A stretch of 64,000 nt of DNA from Pseudocercospora fijiensis CIRAD86 (Eukaryota > Ascomycota > Dothideomycetes > Mycosphaerellales > Mycosphaerellaceae), in the NCBI RefSeq assembly GCF_000340215.1, contig NW_006921541.1, positions 801,876 to 865,875 on the forward strand, in the 5' to 3' direction. Position numbers and translations under genes: made by a program. The notes under the pieces were generated by a model, which worked only from the letters and a program-made list of their open reading frames with translations, searched no databases and was not told the DNA's origin. How positions within the stretch are numbered: position 1 is the stretch's first letter; every line of letters begins with the position of its first letter. Positions 12,293 to 24,965 of the stretch are shown one piece after another.

Positions 12293-12542
12293 TAAAATAG
12301 CATGTTTGTCGCTTCTACTATATAGCTATAAAATAGTTAATTTTAGTTATATAAAGTCGCGTAAAAAATATATTATAGCTACGATATATACGATGAAGCG
12401 CTTATATAGTAATATATAGGTGTTAGTATTGCGTTATAGTAAAATGTAGTGCTAAAGGTTATAGCTTAGTATATATATACATTTCGGCTAAGATAACTAC
12501 GGAGGTCCGCGGACCTCCTATATAGAACCTTCTCGACTATTA

Positions 12543-13570
12543 CTAAATGTCAACTGCCCGCCTATGTCTTCGCTTTCGTATATATATTCGCTGTAGATAG
12601 ACAGGCTTGTCTAGAATAGGTGCATTGCCGTATAGATAGAGATATTCCGTAGTAGAGGGAGGTCTTGTCTTAAAGCGCGTATTACACTAATTGCTACCTC
12701 GTAGGCAGGTGTATACGTTTGTAAGCAAAGTAGCCGTTAGATAATAAGACGAGACAGGCTAGTTGCTAATGTATTGTTGCTTAGTAAGGCCTAGATATCC
12801 CTATAACTGCAAGGTCTTTCTAAAGGCGTATTCTATCTCTATTCTTGCCCTTAATATACGAGTATTAAATGCTTGTTTTAATAGCGGCAGAGGCTTGCTA
12901 GGCTATAGACAGATAATACTATAAGTACAATAGTATACTAGATCGCTATAGAGATAGAGCATTGTCCGGTTTTCTATAAGACGGCGTATTCGCTCGGGAA
13001 CTAGGGATTCTTGCTAGATAGACTAGTTATTAGATCTGCCTTCGAATAGGCCGATAAGAGACGATAGTATACCGTCGGGGGTAATAATGCCTTAGAATTT
13101 ATAGCTATGCTTCTTCTTATGCCCCGTATAGTAGATTCGTTAGTTATAGGTAGACCGAAGAGGCCTCGTAGTACTACGGAATGTGCTATTAATAAAACCC
13201 CAAAAATTACCTAGATATCTAGCTCTTTTAATACTGCGTGCAAAGCCCCTTATAATGTAATATCGTCTTAATCGTAGGTGCTACCGGACAAGGCTTCCGA
13301 ATTGCTCCTCGATATAGAGTATCGTATCCGAGAAGATTGTCGATAGAAAGCACTTTAGTCGGCTAAAATAGTTAGTAAGGTCCTTCTAGCGACACGGATA
13401 CGATAGCCGCCGATATATAATATAGAATACTAGCTCCGGCTCGCAGACGTAACGATTAGACTATTATATAGTGTCGATTCGCAATATAATAGCTAGGAAG
13501 CGAATCTCTGCCTTACTAAACCTATTACCGCGGTAATTAGCTAAGCGTAGCGGCAGTGAGGCCTATCTAA
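12543..13570 (-). pseudogene. PIF/Harbinger DDE (DDE_Tnp_4-like) transposase, RIP-inactivated
   Basis: The minus frame reads FSKAEIRFLAIILRIDTI near its start. RRLSYPCR-stop-KDL (ancestor RWKDL) and SRLKCFLSTIFSDTILYIEE come next, followed by the catalytic region WGFINSTFRSTTRPLRS, HKKKHSYKF-stop-GIITPDGI and LIGLFEGRSNN-stop-SIW. A later RIEIEYAFRKTLQLQ supplies the third acid. In active relatives these motifs are GFIDGT, GxxND and (V/I)E. The first two catalytic Asp residues are now Asn, as expected from TpG-to-TpA change, and Gln/Trp codons are stops. Length of about 340 codons matches a whole transposase. It runs tail-to-tail with the ORF at 10844-12292. Confidence 0.78.
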
Positions 13571-13937
13571 CCTTCTAACCTTCTAAAATACATACTAACT
13601 ATTAATAACAATAACAACAATCTCTAAAAACGGCGATATACCTATATTTATCTTCTACCTTTATATCGATATAATCGTCTAGACTCTATACCTTCCTTAT
13701 ATACGGAATTGTCGGCCGCGAGCGGAAACTACGGTCTCTACGCTTCGTATACACCTAAGCGATTAATATAACGACGATTGCTAGCAAGCGCGACCTTACT
13801 ACCTTAACGACTGCTATTTTGCCTATACTATATACGCGCTACGCGCTCGGAAATACGATATCTATACGAAGCGGAAAGAGACGGAATACTAGGCTTATTC
13901 GAGACATAGCGGCTATAATTAGGAGCTAGAGCGGCAC

Positions 13938-13984
13938 CTAGAGCGGTACCTAGAGCGGCAACAAAGGTACGGCGAAATCCCTCT
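13938..13984 (-). repeat. Right terminal inverted repeat of Harbinger element
   Basis: This is the inverted partner of 10557-10604, followed by AAT at 13985-13987. Confidence 0.8.
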
Positions 13985-13987
13985 AAT

Positions 13988-15489
13988 CCGAGCGAAGCCG
14001 GATATTTCTAGGCCGTAGTTAGAGCATTCGAGGAGCTTGCGACGAGGATACGGAAACGGAGGTCTAGAAATATTAGGCGAGCGGAATAACAATTAGACTT
14101 GCCTTTAGGTATCTAGAGTAGTGTACCTTCTACGTAGCGGAAGGCATATAGAAGGCACTATATAGTATGTGTTCGCCGGGGGTTTAATCTAAAGATACGT
14201 ATATACAAAGTTAACCCGGCCTTCTTATTAGTAGAAATTAAAAAGAAGTATTAGCCTTAGGCTCTAAGCACGTGCTATTTACATTATCTTCTAACAACAA
14301 TAAAGGACATTATACGTTAATAATAGTACGAAAGCGCCCCTTCCGTATACGCGTATATACGATAATAACGAGTCCGTAAACGAGTCCGCAATTCCGTATA
14401 TACGATAAGATTAGTCGCGTACGATACAACGACCGAAGAACGCAGAACGCGACTATTAACCGGTAACGTAAACGGTATACAAAACAGAAAGAGCTATACC
14501 TTAGGTACGCAATATAAACGTTATGCAAAATAGAAAGAGATACGTACAGAGATTAGCAGGTTAAAAGGACAATGCTAGAGCAAAAAAAATATAGAGCGAA
14601 TCGGCCGGGGCTTTATAGCGGTTAAATTTTGTTATACCTAGCCCTTCGAGACATATTATAAGTTAACTAAGTAAATATACCTACTACGCTTACTCTCTTT
14701 ATACCGGAGTGTATCTATTAAAACCAGACGAACTGAGTTTTAGACAATTAGAGGCTACCAAACCTAGTTATTAATAGCGACGAAACTATAAGACTTCCGA
14801 AGAAACCTCGCTATAGAAGGCTACTACGACCCGGCTAGCGCGGCTTACGGCGGTTTAAGAAACCTGCTAAAATTACGACTCGGCACCCTAGCTTAGTTTA
14901 GATAGATTATATAATCTACGTACGTCTAAGAAGAAGAGGGGGCTAGGTCTGTTTATTCTAGAGTAGACGTAAAGAACTCGAACCTTAAACACTTAGAGCG
15001 GAAGCAGTGCTGCAATACTTCTATACTCTGTCTATTATAGTAGACAAAGCGCTCCTTGTAATTAGACGAGGCTTCGCAGTTCTTACTACAATATATCCCT
15101 TTACTGTCGCTAGCGTTATAATAGCGCAGTTAGAAGCGTAAAAGGCAGGCAGCGAGGTAAGGTTTAGACAAGAAGCTAGTTAAGGGTTTAATTTAGCGAC
15201 TAGAAGGGACATTATTATAATTAATAAGTTAGCAGCCTCCGACCTAATCTATTCGATCGATTAATTAGCTAATATTAGATCTAGACCGAATTCGAAGTCG
15301 ACCGAGTTAAGTCGATTAAGTATATCTCCGGCAAACTACGCTAATAAAAGTAATTAATACGATAACGACGGCGGCCTTAGGCATATTAGGAGTAAGCATA
15401 AAGCAAAGCCTACTCGAACCTCTTATATACGAAAGACTACCTAGACGATATTAAGCTTTATACTAAATAGCTAGACAAGAACCTAGACA
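13988..15489. other. RIP-mutated repeat DNA, unidentified
   Basis: The sequence is depleted of CpA/TpG. Short stretches look like former coding sequence (a Cys-bearing minus frame at about 15000-15120; a plus frame with KDYLDDIKLYTK near 15430-15465). Nothing could be assigned to a family. It may belong to the 5' flank of the Helitron. Confidence 0.4.
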
Positions 15490-15925
15490 CTATAATAGCA
15501 GTACTCCGCGCGGTAAGGGATAGGGGTTTAGGAGGAACGACTATTCCCCTCCCTCTAAGCGCTAACATTAGTAAAGGTAGGAGCACTCCGTATAGTAGGC
15601 ATAGGGGGTTTAGGAGGAGCTTACGACAACTATTCCCCTCTACTCTAAGCGCTAACGTTAACAAAGCGATATAGGTACTAAAGCGGTAAGGCTCTAGGGG
15701 GTTTAGAAGGAGCTTACGACGACTATCCCCCTAGCCTCTAAGCGATAACGTTAACAAAGCGATATAGGTACTAAAGCGGTAAGGCTCGGGGGGGTTTAGG
15801 AGGAGCTTGCGACGACTATCCCCCTAGCCTCTAAGCGACAACGTTAGTAGAAGGAGTACTCCGCGCGGTAAGGGAGGGGGTTTAGGAGGAACGACTATCC
15901 CCCTCCCTCTAAGCGCTAGCGCTTA
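15490..15925. repeat. Tandem repeat, about five units of 70-100 bases
   Basis: Each unit carries a GCGGTAAGG-like segment, then GGGGGTTTAGGAGGAGC, an ACGACTATCCCCCT segment and CTCTAAGCGCTAACGTTA. Unit starts fall near 15495, 15595, 15685, 15770 and 15855. The G-run and C-run within a unit face each other and could form a hairpin. Units differ by small indels and by C/T or G/A changes. Confidence 0.75.
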
Positions 15926-16857
15926 TAAAGGTACGTATAAGGTAGAAACGGTTAGTAGAGAATGCTTTATAAATAAAGTTATATTCTTTATAGTCTATAC
16001 TAGCTTCTCGTAAATTCCGTTATATATAAGAAGCCGTCTCCTATTCCTATTCGGGTATAGTCTTTCCCTTCGGTAGGACTATATATAAATAGAAACCTCC
16101 TTCGCGACTTCCGCTTCTTCGTATTACGACTTCCGATTCTTAGGCTCTCTATCGCCTTCCCTACCGAACATATCTCGATTAGATTAGATATTAGTAGCGA
16201 TCTATACGATAACTAAAGAACAATAGTAAGATAGCGGTGCAGTCGAAGCTCGCTATTTGCGACGCCTCGAGTACCTCCTATACGCTCTCTTTAAACATTA
16301 AGAATACTAAGTATAGCGCCGATCTATATACCTTTCGCGACTAAGTACTAGTCTACCGCCGCAATGCTTGCTATATAACTAGGCGCCGACTCGAGCGACT
16401 ATTTAAGAAAGAAGTTATGCCTATAATTCGCGACCTCGAGAAGTAGATAGACGACGCGATAGTAGAATATAATACGGAGGCTTATAATACTACTAAGTAT
16501 ATCCTACTTATATATCTTAAGTAGTATACTACGAAGGCTATTAAGCCTGCCCTATATACTACTAAGACCCGCCGTTACATTAATTTAATAGCCGAGATCT
16601 AGGGGATTATCTAGTAGAACACGCCGATATACTTATATATAGTATAAGTTAGCTAGCAATTTAGTTAGTAGTACGGACAAGTAGCTACTAGTGCGCCTAG
16701 CGGAGATCTACCTAGCGGACCTCCGAAGAAGGATACGCTAGCTAATCGACCTAACGCTAGTAAAGACTTAGATAGCGAATACGAGGATTATAGCGGTACT
16801 AATAGTATCTACTAGCAGATCTGCTTAGGTGCCTATAAGAAGAAGAAGAAGATTCGC

Positions 16858-19800
16858 TGTTTTATTAAGGGTTAACGCACACTCCGTATATATAATAAGT
16901 GTCGTCTTGCTTCTTCTACGTCTAAGTAGAAGCGGAAGGTTGCTAATATTAATAATAACATTTAATAGACTCCTTCTAAGCGAGGAGTTAAGCGAGTAGG
17001 CAGCGGTCGACCTGCTTTATAATAGCCTTAGAGCGCATCTATTACTATTAAGTTATCTTCTACGTCTTTACTCCTACCGGCACCTTCCCTCTAGCCGACG
17101 TCTCCTTCTATAGGAAGCAATATTGTTCTTGCCCCTCGCCGTATTAAAGAGCCGCCGCGTATAGGAGATCCGACTAAGAAGCTACTATAAGACCTATACT
17201 AATCCTCGATACTACCGCCTCTTCGGCCTTCGTAGCCTCTACAATCTTCTACTTCTAGTACTATAGGTCGTCGTCCTCGTAGTTATTATAGTAGCGATAA
17301 TCCTGCAACTACCTAGGTACGTATAATCTAAGAAGGCATCTCCCGCTTCTACTATCTACGCCGACGTACTAGTAAGAAAGTATCGCAAACACTAAGTATC
17401 GATACTCTTCTTACTAGAGCTATAGAGCGTACGTAGAAGGAGTATACTAAAGAGGACTTTCCTATAAATGCTAATACTCTTAGAAGCGATCTACTCCTAA
17501 GTAGTAGCATTACTAGATATAATAATCTAGACGATAGAGGATAGCCTAACGATTGTATATTCTTCTTCTACGACGTTTGCGAAGTTCCTCGCTATATTAC
17601 TCGCCTATATCGAGTGCCTAGGCTGCCTTCGCGTAAGTGTAGTACCTATTAGTACTACGCTAATACCTACGACCTAGACGATCTTACTATATATAAGTAG
17701 TATATTAAGAACAAGTACGAGAGCTAGCGTTTCGATTTCCTTACTAATACTAATCCTAAACAGCCGGAAGAAGAACTCGAGACATACTACCGTAGTTACT
17801 ATAAGATAATAAAGGCTCGATAGGAGGAGGAGTATCGGATAGGCCGTCTACTAGCCCGTCGCCCTAATCTAGTCGACCGTGCCTAGTAGACTTAAGTTAA
17901 ATAGGAGTATAAGCGCTACTTTCTTAAGGATATAGAAGAAGCCGCCTTTGCTCGCAATACTAACGATACACAAGATCCTACTACTAATAATCTTAACGCT
18001 AAGCCGGCCCTCGATAATAGCGATATACGCTTAGTAAACGAATTCTTCGAGAGCCTAGACAACGAGAAGATAGAATATTGCTAGAACGAGAACCTCTACG
18101 ATAAAGGCAATAGTTACTAGGGTAGAGGATATAAGGAGCGCTAGTTTAATATAGATCTCGATACCGATCTAGAGTCGCTTATATTTAGTCTATACCGACG
18201 CTGCCGTAAGACTCGAGATAAGAACAAGCCTTATATATCGCCCGATCTAATATCGCGCGGCAACTATATAGATCTAGGTCTATAGCCTACTAATCTACTT
18301 ACGGGCAACGATTTACCTAAACTTACGATAATAGAACAGATCCTTATTGCCCGTGTTTACGTCTATATCGAAATGCGGCTTATTAAGGGAGCTTAGTAGC
18401 GCTATAAGAATAATATAGTTAACTTCTTGCGGGATATAGGTAAAGTTTAGAAGGAGTTGCCCTTAGTTCTAGAGTACGTTAAGACAGTAGTGCTTCGTCC
18501 TGCCTAAGGAGATAAGGTTACTAAGCGTATCTTTGTTCGCGACTTCAAGGTTCGCCGTTAGGCTATAAAGATCTAGCTTAAGCACCTTACTATAAACTTA
18601 CCGGACTATTTAGGTATAACGATCGATAAGGAACGCCTATTACAACTTCTAGACAGTTAGGAGGGAGACTTAGTACTCTATCGCATATATATTAAGGAAT
18701 ACGAAGAGGACTAGCTTCTACTACCTCCTCCCGATGCTTTATAGCCTAGTCTATCGTTAAACGGTAAGCCTAGTACAAAGGAAGAGGAAGATAACTTCGC
18801 CGATTATCTAGAAGAGTTAGCACTTCCGTAGGCATATATTCTATAAGGTTAGCGAGAGCAGATTAAAGAGCTACTTAACTAGTAGGATAACTAGCGACGC
18901 TAGCGAGATCTAGATATCTAATAGCGAGTAGCTAAGCAACGACAACGCCGTATAGATCGTATATAGATAGATACTACTAGTAACGATAAGGAAGAGCCTA
19001 CTACCTAAACTTAGCTTACCCTTCCGCTATTCGACTAAGTCCCGCTTAATAAGTTTAATAAGACCGAGCGCTTAATATTACGGGCATTCCTAACCCTCTA
19101 TCTATAGGGCTAGGCCGACTATATAGATGCCCGTTAGCGCGGTATCGCCTACGATAACTATCTAGAGCATATAATCAAGTAGGACGATAGTATAGGACTA
19201 CGCTGCTACCGCTTTGCTAACTATCCTCGGTTCCGTTATATCGGCCTTAATACGCTAATAAGAAAGCAATTACGTAAGAAGGCAGATTACGTAATGCAAT
19301 AGAACCTAGAATACGAAGAAATTACTATTAAAGATCTCAAAGCAGCGCTTACTACTAATAACGAAGAATTACGTCGCCTCCTAGCGAATATTGTTCGATA
19401 CGGTAGTAGCCTCCGCGGCACTCGAGTATATTAGGTCGGCAAGATTAATAAGTTAGAGAATTATATTAAAGCTATCGGATACCTACGTCTGTTTCTTACG
19501 TATAGTGCCGCCGACAATTACTAGTAGAGCTTATAGCGTTATATACCTAACCCTCCCTCCGATAGCAATAAACATACGCGGGTTAAGACTAGCCGAGACA
19601 ATGTACGCGAATATCTAGCTATTGCCGCCTATTACTTCTATCGTCGGCACGCTTTTATTATACAATTAATCGCTAAGAAGTTCGGCGTAACGGACTTCTA
19701 GAACCGCTTTAAATTCTAAGCTCGTAGTAGCTCGTACAATTATAGCGTTATATAGTTAAAGGAGTATATTAAGGAGGGCAAGATGCTTCTACCGCCGCCG

Positions 19801-22800
19801 GAGACTTCTTATAAGAATCTACGTAATAACCTCGCGGAGTTCTAGGCTAAGTATATTACTACTATTAATCTAACCCCTCGGCGTACTACGGTACTACTCT
19901 AGAGCCTAACGAGCCTATATTGCTATAGATAAAGTCCGCTAATATACGAAACTCTTAGTAGCACCTTATAATAAATCTCAATCGTGTTTAGCGATATAAG
20001 TGCGGTTATAAGTATTGTTAGCGCAAGAACAAGGATACTAACACTATCTAGTGTCGCTTCTACTATCCTCGTACTAACTATCTATATAATACTATTATTA
20101 TATATAGCTTAAACCTACGATACTAGATGTATAATAGTCCTCGAAACGATACCCGTATAACTAACTACAACCGTACTATTTAGATAGCATAGATAGCAAA
20201 CAACGATATAACCGTCTATACGGACTAAGGTGCTATAGTTAATTACCTTAGCAAGTACTATACTAAGCAAGAGAAGCGTAGCGAATCTCTGCTCGACTTA
20301 GGTAAGAAGGTCCTTCCTAGGGTTAATACTTATTACTAATCGTCCTATAGTCTCATTTATCGCTAAGATGCTAAATAAGTTAATTAGAGAGCGTAATATC
20401 TCGGCGTAGGAAGAGATGCATCTACTTTTAAATCTGCTACTTGCTTAGGGTTCTCGAAAGATCTAGAACTTCGATTATCGTAAGCCCGAAGATTAATCTA
20501 AGGTTAAGCGATTTAACGCTACAGTTAGAGAGATAGTTACTTAGGGTTAGTCGCCGCTCCTTAAGTATCTAAATCGTTATACTATCCCTAAGGAGAAGTT
20601 TAATCGCTTAGACCTTCTCGCTAACCCGGACCTTACACTCTTTAAATTTATAACCGAATAGGAATTTAGTACCTACAAGAAGCGTACGCGAGCTAAGCTA
20701 CGCGTAGTTAATTAGTATCCGAAGTATAGTAGTATTAACGATAGCCCTAATAGCACCTACGAAGATTAGTGTCGTACTAAGGTCCTTCTTTATTATCTAT
20801 TTAACACTAACTACCCTAGCTTAGCTTATATCTTTATAGACAAGGACGACGACACCTCCTACGATATATAGGCTAGTGTATACGCTTACTGCGACATGTT
20901 TTATAATTACCTACATAATTACATAGGCATAAATCTGCTAAAGCCGACTAAAGATCTGTTCGAGGATTAGGCCTATAATCTAGAAGTTAAGCGACTAGAA
21001 GCCGAACTACTTGCTATAGCCCTTCTAGGTCGCAATCCTACTAAGATGCTCGAAGATCTAGATAATCTAGGCAATCGGGAAGTCGATCGTAAGTATAACT
21101 AGACACCTTATATTAGCAAATACGGCCTTGCTACTAGTAATACGAAGGATTAGTAGACCCGTATACGAGGAACTACTACTCGTAATAGTTAGCGAATCGG
21201 CGTACCTACAGATCTTAACTAGCGTATTAATAGACTCTCTAACGCTTAGAAGCTTTAATATAACAGAATTATTAATTATTAGCGCGCCTAGACTTAGGAT
21301 ATATATACTCCGGCATTCCTACTAAATATTAATAGTAAGGCTAGTATCGGCAAGTCTTACGTTATCGAGACTATATTATCTAAGCTAGAAGCGCTTGTTA
21401 ATCAATTTAATAACTCGGATAAAGGCTTTGCTAATCTCTAAATAGGCAACCCTATTATCCGTCTTGCACTAATAGGAGCCGCTACAAATAGAGTAAAGGG
21501 TAGCATATTGCACATATTCTTTAAGTTGCCTCTAAAGATAAAGGAGTATATCCCTCTAGATAGTTAGGCTTTAACTAACTTCTAGCATCGGGTCGAATAG
21601 GTAAAGTATATTATTATCGATAAGAAGTCTATAATAGACCTTACTATACTCTACTAGATCGACTAGCGCCTTCGCTAGGTTTCTCTCGATGCTCCTTAGA
21701 GCTAAGGTAGCGCAGATACAACTCTGCTATTCGGAGGCCGCTATATTACTATTACTAGCGATTTTAATTAGCTATTACCTATAGGAGGGAAGCTACTCTT
21801 CTTAAAGCTATTCGAGCTTAAGACTACCGAGGACATTGCTAGCTATAACGCTTATTAACTATTCGATTAGACTATCTAGTTAAGCTTTATCTATCGATAG
21901 CAAGGCAATAATCCTTAAGCTATCGCGTTTCGTAACGCTCTAGAGGGTCTTCGCAATGTACCTATAGGTGTTAAGATTAATTATTAGGAGACTCTCTATA
22001 GCCGTATTAAAACTACTCTTCCTTAAGTAGAGTAGGACCTATTTAAGGATGCTCTTCGCTTGTATCCTTATAAGAAGCAGGTCAACGAGTATAACTAAGA
22101 GGCAATGCGTAATAATAATACTCCGATCGCACTCGCTAAGGCTAATTATACTAGCGGTAATAATGTAGTTAAAGCTAGCTATAAGAACGGAGGCAATCTC
22201 TATTCGCGTCTTCTAGTATGTCTTAGAGCACGTGTAATAGTAACATAGAACCTCTAGACTAAGGGCGGTATTGTTAACGGCAGCTTAGGCACTATACGGG
22301 ATGTCGTCTAGGAGAATATAGCTAATATAGACGAGGACCCTCTTAATAAATTACCTATTGTCCTTCTCGTTGAACTAGACAAGTATACTAGTAAGACCTT
22401 TAACGAGACCTTTAATATAGACGGCTCTTTAGGTATACTACGTCGGGTCGTACTAGTTATTCTAGTACGTCGTAAGTAGCTTTATAACTAACGATAGGAT
22501 GCTCGCTACTCTCGATTACAGTTTCCGCTTACTATTGCGTACGCTATTACAATATATAAGTTATAGGGCATAATAGTCGATAAAGCGGTACTCGACATTT
22601 CTCGAAAGGATTTTATACTAGGTCTTACATATATCGGCGTCTCTAGAGTACGAGGCCCTAGAGATATTATATTTAAAGCCCTATTTAACTTCTATAACCG
22701 CTTTAAGAGCGGCAAAGTCCTAGGTACAGTTGTTAGCCGCTACGCTAACTTAGTTCGACGTCGATTATAGCGCTTGCTCCCTAAGGGCGTTGTATTATCT

Positions 22801-23640
22801 TCTATACCTCTACGTCTAGACGCTAACCCGAAAGACAATTACAAAGGTAATCTTGTAGTATACGCTAAGTAGCAGCGAGAGAAGCTATAAGCGCAGCGAG
22901 CTAAGTAGGCTAGCTAAGAAGAGGCTCGTAGGAAGCAACAATTGCTACAATATCTAAAGGATCTTAAAGCGATTAATCGTATAGAGTAGCTTTAAGCTTA
23001 ACTTTAAGCTAATCCGCGTCTGCTATACGAGATTACTACCTTAGCTTAGCGCTATATACGCGCTGCTCTAGAGGCTTATAATTTCCGCTATCTACTTGCT
23101 AAGGGCAGTATTAACGCTAAGCTAGTATAGGGACTTATCGATTACTTCGAGGCTATATACCTATAGTATACTCCTCTACCCGTTTAACTTAGTTAGCTAT
23201 AACTATAGGTATAGTCGGGCCCTCCTACTCTATCCGACCCTCTACTAGTATATCCTACTAGTATATATCTAGCATATACTCTAGTAGCTACTCCCGCTAA
23301 GACGACCGAGTTCTTCGCGCGTATTAATACTAATCGCAAGAAAGCGTAATAGGCTCGCTAGACAATTAACCTTCTAGATACTAAGGATTAGGATCCTACT
23401 AACTCTAGTTTACTACTTCTAGAGCGTCTCTTATAGGATTAGTATAACGATACTAATATCCTCGACGCTATCTAGCCTAGCGAGAGTCTTAGCTTTAGAG
23501 AATTTGCGTTACGGTTTGCTAACGCTCGTAAAGAATAGTAGGTCGATTAGTAGCGACTTAAGCAGGTTATCCTAACTATTACTAGAATCTCAATTACTTT
23601 ACGAGGGCAAACCCGCATCCTTATACCGTTATACGATAGG
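16858..23640 (+). pseudogene. Helitron Rep-helicase polyprotein, RIP-inactivated
   Basis: This is a single very long ancestral plus-strand frame. The Helitron N-terminal region contains stretches such as LTIIEQILIARVYVYIEM (about 18320-18380). The Rep segment reads FFGVTDF-stop-NRFKF-stop-ARSSSYNYSVI (about 19681-19750), where active Helitrons have QARGSxHxHG, so both metal-binding His are now Tyr. A Cys-rich YKCGYKYCQRKNK region follows (about 20000). The C-terminal half is a PIF1-type helicase: ASIGKSYVIETI (Walker A, about 21340-21380), KYIIIDKKS (Walker B, about 21610), LTIAYAITIYKL-stop-G (about 22525-22575) and YIGVSRVRGPRD (motif VI, about 22630). The frame shifts near 19,930 and back near 20,340. 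Exact Helitron ends (5' TC, 3' CTRR with hairpin) were not pinned down; a GC-rich hairpin candidate is at about 23,980-24,003. Confidence 0.85.
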
Positions 23641-24060
23641 CAGACTTCTAAGATAATAAGATAATTAATAAGTAGGAGGTAATCGATAATTAGGAAGTAA
23701 TCGATGATTAGGAGGTAATAGATAATGCTAAATAGGCTAGTAATAATTAGGAGATAGCTAATAGATAATTTTCTTTAATACATTGCTATATACTTTCAAG
23801 CATTAGAATAAATATGCCGCTTATAGTTGCGATCGCTTGTAGCATGTGTGTAGCTAACAAGCCCGTTTAGCCTAAGTTGCGTAGAGGGTACTAATAGCCG
23901 ATAGTAACAAGCCTGTTTAGTACGAGTTACATAGAGGGCACTAATTGCGTATTAAAGGCAAGGCCTAATTATTATTCCGCTCGCCTCCGGCTTCGCTCGG
24001 CTATCCTAACCTATACCGCGGGTCTATAGATACTTTATTAACTTTGTATCTCTAAACTTA
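23641..24060. repeat. Short AT-rich tandem units and RIP-mutated flank
   Basis: Units of about 20 bases resembling AATTAGGAGGTAATCGAT recur between about 23660 and 23760. The remainder is CpA-poor sequence without a recognisable frame, with a GC-rich inverted motif near 23,980-24,003. Confidence 0.45.
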
Positions 24061-24965
24061 ATGCCGCTAAGAAGCATATAAGAATAGCGAGCTTCTAGGC
24101 CTTCGTAGAAGATAGTTATAACAACGATAAAGGTAATAATTAGCTAGATATATCTACTAGTTTAATAGACAACGATAAGTTAAATAGTAATTAGCTAAGT
24201 AAAGGAAGAGAGCCGATATTTAAGAAGGCGGGAGAACCTATACTAAGCGGCGTAGACGATAAGGGTTTAGTAGTCGTAGAAGGGGATAATAAGGTCGAGG
24301 ATATAGAGGTAGATAGTAGGATAGGCGGATTATATTATCTAAAGGACGAAGAGATTAACGAGGGTCGATACGAGCTACTAACTAGCACCTCTTACCGGCG
24401 GTAGGTTAATTTACCTATAGACCTCTATAGTAATAACTTGTCGTTAATAGACAACGTCTAATATCGCTTCTTCTTACTCTTCTAAACTAATAAGGTTATA
24501 AACTGCCTTGTTAAATGCACTAACGAGTATACTAGTAATAAACCGGACTTTAAGAAGGGCGATAAGATCTTCGTTTCTAGCTATTAGTAGAAGCCGGTAG
24601 ACAAGCTAATAATACGGATCTTCGTAGGTGTTATTATCTATATGTCTGCTATTTAAATAGCCGACAAGTCCGACTACTAGCGTAACGATAGATACTAGCT
24701 ATTACATCCTATTATTAGTTATATAAGCGAGTAGCGGTTTAAACAGATTAAGGCTGCTTTATAGTGCCGGAATAACGCGCTCTCGTTAAGTAGAAGAGGC
24801 TTACCTGCCTAGACCTAGATACTACCGCTTGCTAATATATTGCGTAGCAAATTCCGCGAGGTAGTCGTACCTAGTACTAACGTATCTATCGACGAGAGCA
24901 TAATCCGGTTTATAGGTAAATCTAGGCATATAATTATAATAAGAGGTAATAGGCATAGATCGATC
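24061..24965 (+). pseudogene. piggyBac-type (DDE_Tnp_1_7) transposase fragment
   Basis: The readable plus-strand frame contains LLTSTSYRR, DLYSNNLSLIDNV, a long central segment and ISYISEQRFKQIKAAL, ending in SKFREVVVPSTNVSIDESII and RFIGKSRHIIIIRGK. The SIDES and RFIGKSRH motifs match the piggyBac-family core in which the Asp is catalytic. Here that Asp (codon at 24891) is kept, but many other codons have become TAG stops. The match stops abruptly at about 24,965, where ordinary CpA-containing sequence begins. The C-terminal half is therefore missing, and the junction marks the edge of the RIP block. Confidence 0.7.

Larger units (their letters stand above)
10557..13984. mobile_element. PIF/Harbinger-type DNA transposon, RIP-mutated
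   Basis: A 3.4-kb element is bounded by terminal inverted repeats of about 48 bases (10557-10604 and 13938-13984), starting AGAGGGATTTCGCCG on each end. Both ends are flanked by AAT (10554-10556 and 13985-13987), a 3-bp target duplication typical of the PIF/Harbinger superfamily. It holds two converging frames: a Lys-rich ORF on the plus strand and a DDE transposase on the minus strand. This two-gene layout is known for Harbinger elements. Both frames are full of RIP-type stops, so the element is dead. Confidence 0.8.

Noticed and set aside
14310..14528. Minus-strand open frame in block 1
   Set aside because: Only 72 codons in RIP-mutated DNA with no similarity; chance.
15490..15925. Repeat array considered as a CRISPR-like array
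   Set aside because: Units are contiguous and vary along their whole length, without constant repeats and unique spacers, and the genome is fungal.
9920..24965. Centromere or telomere-proximal satellite
   Set aside because: No long satellite and no telomeric repeat; the block resolves into identifiable transposons.
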